From Rotaria sp. Silwood1 (lineage: Eukaryota > Rotifera > Eurotatoria > Philodinida > Philodinidae), in contig CAJNOP010000002.1 in assembly GCA_905250075.1 (NCBI GenBank), positions 4,325,863 through 4,389,862 on the forward strand: 64,000 bases of DNA. The letters run 5' to 3'. This document shows positions 1 through 11,347 of the stretch, piece by piece. Both the position numbers and the translations under genes were made by a program. How positions within the stretch are numbered: position 1 is the first letter of the stretch; every line of letters starts with the position of its first letter. Under the pieces are notes generated by a model. It saw only the letters and a program-made list of their open reading frames with translations. It searched no databases and was not told the origin of the DNA.

Positions 1-2774
1 TAGAAGAGAAATAAATGATACCACATTATAGAATATTGTGAAGTAAATTGTAATAAAAATGAAATGTTCACTAAGATCAATATTGTATGAAGTGTACTAA
101 AAGGTTTCGAGTATTGTTTCTTTGGCAAATAGCCAAACTGAGAGATAATGGATTATTCAAAGTTTCCTATCAGAAGATGCAGCATATGACTTCTGAGTCT
201 TTATTGAAAACAATAGAACATAAACTTTTTATAAGTTGTCTTCTGTAAACTCAGTCAATGGAACTTATTTATTCAAATTTTTTTGACGTTTTTCTAACGT
301 TCTTCACAAAAAACTTCGTACATGTTATTCAAATCTCTACAAAATGGTTTTGAAGTAGCGTTTTTATGAATTTGATCATAATCTATAACTTTGTGACAAC
401 GATAGTTTATTTTAGCGTCCACAACACAGACGATTTTCTTTACAGTATTTGAATTCTTTTTCTAGCTTAGTTCGTTTACCAAGTGATATTTGAGCTTCAA
501 ATAAAGAAACATAGTAATTTTTCATAAAACTCTACAAAAATCAACTCGCTCTAGCCATATATGACTTATTCTGAGATGTTTGTTAAAGCCAGGTAACCAA
601 CACAGAAGATTTCTCTCTTTTCAAAGCAAAACATGCTATCTAATCTCGAAAATGGGCATTTAAAATACTTCGTAAATATAGACAATTGACAGAGCTTTTC
701 AAACGTTATTTAGCACAAAATTGTTTTTTGAAAATTAAATATTCGTTTCTATAAAAAGGATTTATTACTGTAACTTGAGTAGAAAGTTAAATTTCATTGA
801 CTGAATCATAAAAGACATCTTATAAAAATTTGATATTCAGTTGTTTTAAATAAAAGCCCATAAAAGTTAAATACTGCGTCTTCTGATAGGAAATTTTCAA
901 TGATGTATTATTTTTCAGCTCGAATATTTGCTAAAGACATACTGTTGCAACACTTTTGGTCAGTATATTATCGAAATTTTTTCTTTCGAAGGGTGAACAA
1001 CTATTTTTAGAAGTACAGATACAGAGTATATGATACAATAAGCATAGACTTCGAAAAAGTCAACTAGGTTTGCGCAGGACCTCGGCCTTTATATTGAACC
1101 AAATACTGCTTCTAGTACATCCGGCACAGAGCAAAACTTTTGAAACAAACAACACGTTCAAAGTCTCTTATCAGTCAAAGAAACATGATGGGTTTCTTTT
1201 CAGAATATAATACCTCAGACATAAGTGTGAAGCAGTCACATGTTTGAGCTTTTTTCACAATGGTAATAGCTAGGAAAAATTTCAGAAAGCATTTGAACAG
1301 CAAAATGGATTCTCTATCAAGATCGGTGGATCTAAAATTTCTAATGAAATTGCTTGAATGAGAATGCCTCGACACACCATAAATCAGTTTTCTGGCATCT
1401 ATTCGAAACTTTTTGTAAATGGTATCATTTGATAGAGTAAATAGTTTAGAACAAAACGAAATGTCTCGACTCTCTTCATGATATTTCTTCACTGACCTGC
1501 ATTCAATTAATAGAAGACTTCAATGCACCAGAATACGGCAACATTATTAAAACTTTTCATAAAAACAAAAGAATAATGCTTCTTCAGTCTTCTGTAAATT
1601 GAATGTAGTTCGATAAAGAAACGTCACAGAAAGCATCGAAACATCTCATATTGCTCAGAATTATTTGCTTCATCAAATAAAACCTTTTCTAAAAAGTTTG
1701 AAATGAATGCCAGAAAACTGGTTTTAGATGTTTTGATATATCACACATCCGCATCCAAGCAGTTTTATTGAAGTTTTTAGGTTCATCAATCATGATAAAA
1801 AATTCTTTCAAGTATTGAAATATTTTTTCATACTCTGCCTAACTAACACCATCGCCAGGAAAACTCAAAAAAAATTTAACTGCTCTAAACTTTGGTCCAT
1901 TATTATAGACAAAAGAATTCTTTTTGTGTTATTTCGGCACCTACTATCGCTGATTATATATGTTGAAAACGAAAAGTTCTTCGAAAACTTAACTTTAGTC
2001 ATTCTATAACGAAAAGAGCGAAGCAAAACATTTGTTATATGTTGCATTGTATTATGTCAACAATAAATAATTAAAATTAGATTCATATAACTAACAAAAC
2101 TTTACTTCAAAACTCATAAATATCTACTGTCACATCATCTCAGTCTTCACTTTTTAGAGTACATACAGTATTTCACTAGCTTGATTTTTCTTCGAAATTT
2201 TAGGGTATCTTTTACACTAAAATCAATTTCACACATATAGAAGAACGAAAAAAATAAATATTCTATTTCATATTCTAATGATAGGACTTCTTTCAATTTA
2301 TATTAGTTTAATTTTTAGTTTTGTACATTTCATAGGAAACTTCGTAATTTAATACAATCTAATGTCTTTTACTTTCATTATTTGAATTATATTTTTCTAA
2401 GATTGTATTTAATAAGCTTCAATTGTATGTTATTTCAATTCATTGACAATTACGATTTTCAACTAAAGTTTATTACCGGAAAATTACTGAGTTATTTCTC
2501 TTTGTGATATATTAAAGATGTCGTGTGAACTTTTTCTTTGTATCTTGACATTGTGTACATAAGCACAAATATATATTATTTTCTAAAGATAACCACGAAA
2601 AAAAAAAAAATTCTCTTCCACTCTCATTCTGTTAAAAGTAAAATTATGTCACAAAAACAAAAGAAAAAAAAAGAAGCATATTGAGCATGTAAAGAGAGGG
2701 GGAAAAAGCAAAGCAAGACCAGCAAATAGACAAAAGACAAACAAGAAAGAAACAAAAGTTAAGGAGAAAAAATA
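1..2774. other. Gene-free AT-rich stretch downstream of LMX1
   Basis: I see no exon chain or homology here. Short open frames (for example minus 1175-1492) have no recognisable domain and no splice partners. The stretch contains imperfect inverted repeats (123-213 against 840-932, and about 1497-1527 against 1585-1615), suggesting old foldback or DNA-transposon debris. The last 200 bases, rich in A-runs, are probably the 3' UTR and downstream region of the minus-strand LMX1 gene. Confidence 0.6.
123..932. repeat. Imperfect inverted repeat with ~90-bp arms
   Basis: The left arm 123-213 and the reverse complement of 840-932 share the core TTTCCTATCAGAAGA and similar flanking blocks (GCAAATA, TTATTGAAAACAA against TTATTTAAAACAA). 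The arms enclose about 620 bp without coding potential. I see no clear target-site duplication, so this is probably a decayed foldback or TIR element. Confidence 0.5.
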
Positions 2775-5307
2775 TTAACACGCTGAACAATAATAAGCAT
2801 TCTGTGCCATTGAATATAATTTGTCAATTGGATTTTGACTACGATTTATTGGATCTTCACTAACATCACCATCACTATTTTCATGTGATGGATAACAATT
2901 TTCATTGATTAAATGATGATGTCGACCATCAGCTATTATCATCAAAAATAAACACATATTCAAGATAATTAACATATAGAAACAATTTATTAACATACTT
3001 GATTCATGTTTATTATTTTCATCATTTGATGATCCAAAGCCATTTGAGATACTGTGTGGTATTGACTCTTCTGATGAACATTGACTATTTTCTATAAATA
3101 CATAGAAAACAAAAACGATATATCTTTAATGAAATATGTATGCAATTGTTTACCAATATTTTCTCCTTCTTCATCAAATATGTAATGATTTAATGTACCA
3201 TCATTTGACATTTTTTTCTTCGATTTTTTTTCATTAATTTCATTCGTATTATTTTGTTGCTGACGACGCTGTAATTTTTTCATCTAAAATATACACATCG
3301 AAAATAATTTCATAATTACGTTCAATTTCTTGTTTCTTTTCGAAAATTATTTCAAATTTACTTTTGCTCGTTCATTTTGAAACCATACTTGAACTACACG
3401 AACTGATAAACCAGTTTCACTTGCAAGACCTTCTCGAACCTATTGAATACAAAAACAAAAATTAAATAATCTATTAAAATAATTCATTCATATTACTTTT
3501 CGACATGGTTTTGAACTAACATCAAATGCTTGTTTAAATTTACGTCGTTGTACTGATGTTAAAATAGTTCGTGGTCGTTTAGGTCCACGACCATTTCGTA
3601 AATGATTATGTCCAGATTGATGTACACTATTACTCAATGTAACAGCATCAGATGAACAACAATCATCTTCATAACTATCTTCTTCATCGCCTAATCAAGA
3701 AAAAAGTTTCAAGTGTTTAGTTTTTTTTTTGTTTCTTTAATTAAATAAAATTCAACTTACTTCGATTACATCGAATTGTAGGTTGTTGATGATGTGATGA
3801 AATAATTTGTTGTTGTGGTTGTTGATGATGTTGAAAGTCGGCATGACAAAGAAGTAAACCATCACGATACATATAAGGATCACCTTTATGCAAATGATCA
3901 TCACATAGAGAACATCTGAAGCATTGTAAATGAAACACTTGACCCGATGTTTTCATAATTATTTCATCCGGTTGAAGAATTGCTTTACATCTTGAACATC
4001 GCATACCGAAAATTCTAAATGAACAAAAAAAAATTAAATAAAATTAACGAAATATAATATCTATTTTTTCTAAATATATAAAAATAAAAATCAATCAACA
4101 CTTGACTCACACAATAGAGTTACCTATAGGAGATAAACACCTGTGCTCTACACTCTCAACTGTCAATCTTTCTCTTTTGTGCAACGAGAAGTTTTTTTCT
4201 CCACCTATTGTATACATCTAATGACAATGGAAACTGATCATAATCAATGTCTGCTCTTTCTCATTCTTATTGTAGCATTGCCTGCCATATGAACACTTGA
4301 AAAAAACGAGCAAGAGCATGAACGATCGATTGTCGCACACATAAGTATCTCACTCAGTTTCTCCGTCATCAATTGAACTGGAAAAAAAGGAGTAAAGAGA
4401 GGGAAAGGGAATATGTAGTAAAGGTCTGTCTATGCATGTAAATAAGCAACATACAACAATTGACAATGACGAGCACTTGAATAACGAAAGAGAGCAAGAG
4501 AGACGGATAGAGAGCGAGAGGGAAAAAGATCGAGAGTCAAAAGGTGTATATGCACGTGCCCTGACGATTCTCATAAACAGTAAAATAGAAGTACTCTTAC
4601 GCTCGATGTATCTTCATCGATGCCCTGAAAACACATATCGCAGGATGCGCGTCAACTTCCGTTCACAATGACTTCCGTTTTCATATCGGACATATATACA
4701 TCTCTTTTCTTTTTTTAATATTCATTCCTCGTCCCGGTTTTTTGTTAATGCTTCTTGTCTCCTTCACTGCCTCAAAGAGATACATCTGCATCCGTTTGAA
4801 AAAAAAAAACTGAACTAAAAAAAAAAATTCTAATTAAAAAATTATTCTACTGATCTTTGAAATGTTTTGATTGCGCAGTCAATGATGAGGAAAACAAGTA
4901 AAGAAAAAAAAGAAGCGAACATCCCGGAAGCGATTGATATTAAGAATAGATGTGTATATTTGCATTTTACTTACTCAAAATAATCTCGTTTACAATAGAT
5001 TTTTCCTTCTTTCTGATAACATGTGGCTACCAATGGTTCTTGACATTCAATACAAACAAGACAACGTTCATGCCAACATGTTCCCATTACACATAATAAG
5101 AATTGTTCATCGATTGGTAGTGAACAACCAGCGCAAAGCGTAGGTCTCACTGAATTAGATGGTGTTAACGGTGATTCGTGCATTCTATAATAAAAATTAA
5201 TTTAAAAATAAATCATTAATTTATTTCTACCTATCATATAGACAAGGAGTAACTGGTTGATCAAGAAAATTAGCTATTTGATAATGGTTATCATCGTATG
5301 ACTCCAT
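2775..5307 (-). CDS. LMX1: LMX1-type LIM-homeodomain transcription factor
   Basis: Sequence-specific nuclear activator; LMX1A/B act in dorsal-ventral, neuronal and kidney patterning in vertebrates. Eight exons join in phase: 5231-5307, 4975-5184, 3761-4014, 3497-3690, 3362-3439, 3154-3283, 2999-3091 and 2775-2932, giving 397 residues, close to the 395-402 of vertebrate LMX1B. LIM1 (about 43-94) and LIM2 (from about 102) keep their zinc ligands. An acidic linker leads to a homeodomain at about 217-276 that includes RPRTIL, SSKPCRK and VWFQN. The C-terminus reads NPIDKLYSM, the conserved tail seen in LMX1B as NPIDRLYSM. Position 52 of the homeodomain is Glu (QNERAK) where LMX1 has Gln. The start at 5307 adds a short exon that keeps phase; the ATG at 5183 is internal. 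The last intron (2933-2998) is 66 bp and stop-free. Confidence 0.93.
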
Positions 5308-7852
5308 ACTCGTTTTCTCCTTCGTTTTCTTTTGTTACTCGAACTAGTCTCTTATTCCCAACAAGGATAAGTGATGATAAGGATGCTCAAATACTCAAAA
5401 TGGCTACAGATGGTATCCTCTTCTTTACTTATTTTAAAAATTCAGCTGCCGCCACTTCTTAAATACAGACTAAATATACTGAAAAAAAAATTCTCACCTT
5501 TTTTAGTCAATTGATGTACTACTATTGATTGGTACGGTAAGGTAGTTGCGTCAACAACTTCTCTGATGAGAATATGTATGTATGTGTTTCTTGAGAGAGA
5601 AATAAGAGAGAAAAGATGGCAAATATTTGCTCAATTCGGTAGCAATGCTCGTTGCCGATTGGTTGTATGAAGTAAAAAAAAAAGAACGAGAAAAGAACAT
5701 TCATCATGTCGCCATCATTCATTGGTTGTTTGTGAAAGGAAAAAAAAAAGTGGCAAGAAATATACTGATGTTGACGTCATGCTCTTTTATATTCGCTTAT
5801 CGCTTTTCTTTTTTTTTTTCTTCTACTTCTTTTTTTTTTCATACATGATTTTATTGCAGCAACAAAAATATTTTATCAACAAAAAAAACTGTGAGTCTTT
5901 ATCAAACTCCTAAAGACATCGAGCGAAATGTAATATCCGGCTTCATTCTTCTTCATAAAGTATATAGCTGATAATCTAGGAATATAAATAACTCTAAAAC
6001 TATTTTTTAATATTTTGTATGAAGAAAAGCAAGGTAAACGTGTACGGTTTTTGAAGATATCTGAAGTTCTGCTAACAAGAGAAAAAAAAAAAAGAAAGAG
6101 TATGTAAAAGCAAATGTTTTTGAATTAAAAATTTATAACGAGTAACTTCATAAATTATGAAGTAGAAATCCTTCTAAATGATTTCGAAAATTACAATAAA
6201 CGGTAATTAGAATAGTAGTGAAGACTTTTCACTGTCACACTATGATCTTTCGATTTTCGACTCTTCCGATTATTGCATAAATCTAGTAAATAAAGATTAT
6301 TGACGCATGACTAGCCAAGGAAAAGGAGTATCAGCTATAAAATACCTTCTACAAAGGTTATTAGCCCCCTTTCATAAGCATGCAGACGTCAGTAAATAAG
6401 AGTTTTTTAATTAAAAAAAAACTGGATACTAAAAAGAATACATTGTTTTTGTTAATATTTAATTATCATTTATGATTTTATTTGAAACGAGCTGTTCGTT
6501 TTTCATTACATCATTATTAAACATGATTGACTTTATATTTTGTGAAAATATTTTTTTCAACGATCACTCTATTTCAAAGATCGATGGAATTCTATGAAAA
6601 CTTGTCTATTTTACATTACAATCAATCGTTTGCTCATGAGGAATTATTGGTGAACATTATTTTGTTGAAAACTTCAATATTACAAATTCATTTTGAACTC
6701 TATCACAACAAATTGACATTTAGATAAACGTTGCACAAAACAATTCTCATCCGATAGACATCAAAAATAAAATACTGGAATCGACCGAAGAATGTGAATA
6801 AAGAGACACATATGGAGAGCGAAAGAGGCAAACAGAGATGATCCTCGATAAGAAAAAAATCGGAGCAAACAAATATATCTCTCGTTCAATTGTTTTTTCT
6901 TGATTCTCAGTCTATCGATCGCTCAATCTGGTTTGATAAACATACACATATTAACATCAATACATAGACATAGTCAGAACACACAAGGAGGTGAGAATCT
7001 CAAATATACACACATATTGATGGCAGTACAACAGTTATATCTTTATTTACAAATTAATCTATGTGAAAAAAAATGATGAAGTTCTTTAACCAACGGGAAA
7101 TCAACACTTGATTGATTGATCGATTGATTGTCTTAGTTTGTAAATAAGTCACACATTTATAGTGTTGTTGTCGGTGTTAATCAATCGATCATTATCATCT
7201 ATTCAATATTTGTGTACGTTAACAAATACAGGTGAATGTCAACTAGAACTTCTAAAAAAGAAAAAGAAAATGAGTGGCAGCAACAGAACATAAGATCAAA
7301 CACATCAGTGCGACATCCGACGAACGTGATCATCCATGCTGTTGACGAATAATGAATGGCATTGTATGGCATTACATGGTATAGGTAAAGAAAGAAAATA
7401 AAGAGCGACGATGAACAATCTTGTGCAAGACACGCACACTTCCTGACTCCACCTCTTCAATTCTTACCGACCGGAGGTGGATCCACTTCAAAGATTGTTT
7501 TATTCTTTCAATGAATGACATCTGCTTTTGTCTTTTTCTTTTTCTTTTTTTTTTTAATATTTTGTTTGTTTTATTTGATAAATAAATGCTATGATACCAT
7601 CTATCATTGGCGCATTAGAAATTTAAATTTCAAAAATTGCGATTTCGATTTCGAATTTGTAATTTTTTTTCGTTGCTCACTTTTCTCATATTCATTTATA
7701 ATTCAATCAATTATTTACGTTCATATTAATATATCATTCAATGATTTTTGCTTAATCAGTATATAAAGAAATTTCTTCAAAGAGAATATATTATAAATTT
7801 TATGATACAATTAATCAATATGAATATTTAAGTAAATACGAGAAATTAATCT
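5308..7852. other. Intergenic region between divergent LMX1 and FAM78-like genes
   Basis: LMX1 leaves to the left and the FAM78-like gene to the right, so this 2.5 kb should hold both promoters. It has T- and A-runs, GATT-type simple repeats near 7110-7130 and a slightly less AT-rich patch at 7260-7480. I see no exon with homology. Open frames such as plus 5627-5848 and 7515-7766 are low-complexity F/K-rich readings. Confidence 0.55.
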
Positions 7853-10800
7853 ATGCCTCGTCATCTATTGTTTGAATCAAAAACAACTTTGTCAACAAAT
7901 AAAAATACTTTAAATCAATCGGAGAGGTTTGTTAACTCTTATTGTATATAGAATTAGATTTTTGTTTTTATTTTAAATCATTCCATAGACTTATTTATCA
8001 CTCACAAACCTCAAAAGATCATCGGTAGTCTTTACTAAAAAAAAAAAAATTTATTATCACAATGATTCATCTATTGTATATAGAATTCATAATAAAGAAA
8101 ATGAACTAGATGAAGATGATCAACCAAGAAAACATTCAACAAATAGAACAGACGATACATTCGTATTTCGAGAACATAGACAAAGATGGTCTAAGGTATA
8201 TAAGATAAATAAAACTTCTATAAGCTATTGATTTAAGTAGCATGATATTAATTTCTTCTAAATCTAATAATTAAATTCATTGTATTATTCCAGACCAATG
8301 ATTCGAAATTGTTGTAATCTACATACAATAAAAATTTTCACAGCGGATGTTTCGTGATTCGACGAAGTAGTTTTTGATGGAATTGAATCTCTGCATAATG
8401 CATACATTCATATAGTGGACAATTTTGAAAGCTTTAGCTGTTAGCTTTTGCTAGTAATGAATCTCTCTGTAATGAGCACTGCCATATAGTTCTATAGTGA
8501 ACAATTTTGAAAAGTCCTAATGGTGTCCACGACATGAAGCCTTTAATATATTTTAACGATTGTTAATTTCTCAAGATCAAAACTTCATATGTTTTTTGTG
8601 AAAAACTACTTCTAGATACAGGCATAGCTTCGCCGTAGAGAGCACTTTTGAAAAGTTTGAAGGATGTTTACAATATGGAGGATATTCTGTAACTTGTTGC
8701 AATAACACTAGGAGCGGCATCATGAATTCACGAAGTTTGAAATTAAACCGTAATTCTAAATAGATTTGGTGATCTATGCAATTTAGTACTAACAAATAAT
8801 TCAACTAAATTTTCCGCCATTGCTATTGGTGTTTTATTTAATATAATTTTATTTGTTTTTTTTTAAAATTCTTGTAAAAGATTTCTCATCGATAAGTATG
8901 AATAATCAATACCATTAGATCTAAAATACCTTTTTTTGTTGAATCTTCGAAAGTAAACATGTAAAATCTATCTTTAGAATCAATCAACATCTGATAAACG
9001 TCAACAACATCAATCATCATCGAAAATGGGTACTACATTTTCAGGTTCTGGATCAGCATTATCAGATTCACCATCACCTGTAGCTAATGGAATACGATCA
9101 AATCTATTCAATAGTCTAAGTCCTTCTCGAGATAAAGATGGAGGACGTATTCCACTATCTACAACAGCTCTACTGAATGATTCACGTTCACCACCACGTA
9201 TTAAAGTTCTTGAATTACGTGCTGAAATTGAAAGTAAACCAACATTAATCGATGAAACATCATCATCAGTTTTAAAATATAAAACACCACAATTTAAATC
9301 ACACGTTACTTTTCAAATGCCTGCTATTGATGAAAATCAAAATTGGAAAGTTGGATGGATTCAAGCTTGCACACATATGGAATTCTTCAGTAACTTTGAA
9401 AACAAAAAAAAATACAAGCTCAACAAATTAATTGACTCTGTTGTATCTCTAGATACGTATGGAGATTATGGTTATACATCATGGGAATTTCCTGAAATGG
9501 TGACACGTGAAAAACCATTAATAAATGATAGTGATGGACGAAATTATCCTTGGTACGGTAGTTCACATCAAGTCGTTACAATCAATGGACCTATATCACA
9601 TACATCAAAATATACAGTTACAATGAGAGATTTTTTTCATCCTTGGTATGTCTATTGATTTTATGTCGAAAGCTTTCTATCATCGACATTACCAGCCATC
9701 AGTCATTCATGTAGGGGACTGAGCGAAGAATTTTGAATTTAATAATGAAGGAAGCTGAGTGTATAATGTACAAGAGGACGATCGATAGCGTTTGAAATGA
9801 AAGCGCTTCTATTTCTGAGCAGCATTGAGTGCTCTGAACATGAAAAATCCTTCTTAGAGTCGACAACTGGAAAATCTATGTAAAAAAAAATTATAGTGAA
9901 ATATGTCTTCAAATAATGATCAATCACTACAAAAGAAATCGTTCAATTAATTATTACTCTATCGGATACACAGTACTCTTTCAACATATGATCTTCGTAT
10001 AAATGTTCGATGTTTACGAAATAAGATAATGCATTCAAAGACTATTTCCATTTTTTCTTGCAATTCATAACGAAAATCGATTATTTTAGAGCACAGTTTG
10101 ATTTATAATTCGCATTAACTTTTAGAAATATTGCATTACGAAATTTGATTTGTATTCGAGTTTTATGCTGTATTTAAACTATTAAGCATTTACACTGTTT
10201 TTGTTCCTCAGTATGAACATTTTTGGATTTAGCATCGAGTTCTGAATCCAAAAGCGTATATAATTAATACAAACTTCAACTTTTATATTTTTGTCTAATT
10301 GAAAAAGTTAAAAAATTTTGTTCTTTGAATGCTAGTGAAAAAAAAAGCATAAGTTGATGAAGAATCCGTTGCTAGTGATGAATGTCTGTTTGCTTTGAAC
10401 CTTTTTTTGCTTTTATCCTGGTTGAAACAGTGATTTTCGAAAGAAAGATGAAATTTTGTAACAAACTCTAGTTTGTAATTTGTTATTCAATGCAGTTATG
10501 CTTGTTAAGGAATAACCTAATGTTCTGAGAACTTGTTTTTCTTGACAAAATGCTAAACTCTCAGTTTCACTAAAAAAAATTCATTTTTTCTAAACTTCGT
10601 AACGGCTAGTATTTTCTAAGTAGTTCCGCTTCAGATGAAGGGAAATCGATGAATTTTTCACTGATACTAGACTTAAATAGTCTCTATCCAAAATAATAAA
10701 CGTTTCAAAGAATTTTCTTTACCCATTAACGCTTGATTCCATCGTTATGTTTGATTATGCCAGAAAATCTAAGAAATAATGTTGTATTTTATCAATATTT

Positions 10801-11347
10801 GTTTTGATTACTGTTTTTATGATTCCATGGGATATTCCCACGAGTGATGAAGAAATACCACGTTTAACACATATTTATCGAAATCAACATTTTCTTGTTT
10901 GGCTTGCGGCAATGGATCTTGAATCGAAAGTATGAAATTTTATTTGTTGATGATGATAGCACTGTTAATTTTCTCTTTGTTTTTCAAAAAAAAAAAAAAA
11001 ACAAAAGGATATTTATATTCTTCGTACTGTTGAATGGAAGAAACTAATTGAAATTTCTGTTGATCCAAAACGGCAGCGTGGCCGCCGATCGAAACTTATT
11101 TCAGATCCATCGCCTGAACAACCGACAATTTATGATGAAAATTTGCCTATTCCAACTTGTGCTCTATATCCACCGACTGGTAACTTCATGTATTCGACTA
11201 TTTCTTTTTGTTAGACAAGAACAGTTTTTCTAATAAAAAAAAACAGCTAATTCCGCTCAAGTATTAGTTTGGCGACCGACTTCAGGTCAACCGACACTTG
11301 TTGTACCACCCAAATCTATTGAAATCAATACGACAAATTGTAAGTAA
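7853..11347 (+). CDS. FAM78: FAM78-family protein, N-terminally extended
   Basis: The molecular function of the family is unknown. Six exons: 7853-7926, 8084-8195, 8978-9645, 10821-10929, 11008-11179 and 11247-11347, giving 411 residues; human FAM78A/B are about 260-285. The family core is clear: NWKVGWIQACTHMEF, SDGRNYPWYG, later LTHIYRNQHFLVWLAA, and near the C-terminus QVLVWRPTSGQP followed by LVVPPK. The first about 165 residues are a charged, Ser-rich extension not known from vertebrate FAM78, and about 20 extra residues separate FFSNF from YGDYGYTSWEFP. All junctions keep phase, but the intron 9646-10820 ends in TTTTTAT instead of AG, and no AG in the preceding open sequence gives a usable frame. 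That is either a base change or error, or a damaged copy. The first two exons are supported only by phase and splice sites, since the extension has no homologue I know. Confidence 0.85.
8382..8517. repeat. Diverged direct duplication inside a FAM78 intron
   Basis: Two adjacent copies, 8382-8432 and 8459-8517, both begin GAATCTCT, contain CATATAGT and end in GTGGACAATTTTGAAA or GTGAACAATTTTGAAA. The repeat period is about 77 bp. It lies within the 782-bp intron 8196-8977. Confidence 0.5.

Noticed and set aside
2775..2996. Membrane-like segment ([14 protein letters not shown]) at the C-terminal exon of LMX1 as a real protein part
   Set aside because: It coincides with a 66-bp stretch that has good donor and acceptor sites; splicing it out gives the expected length and tail of LMX1.
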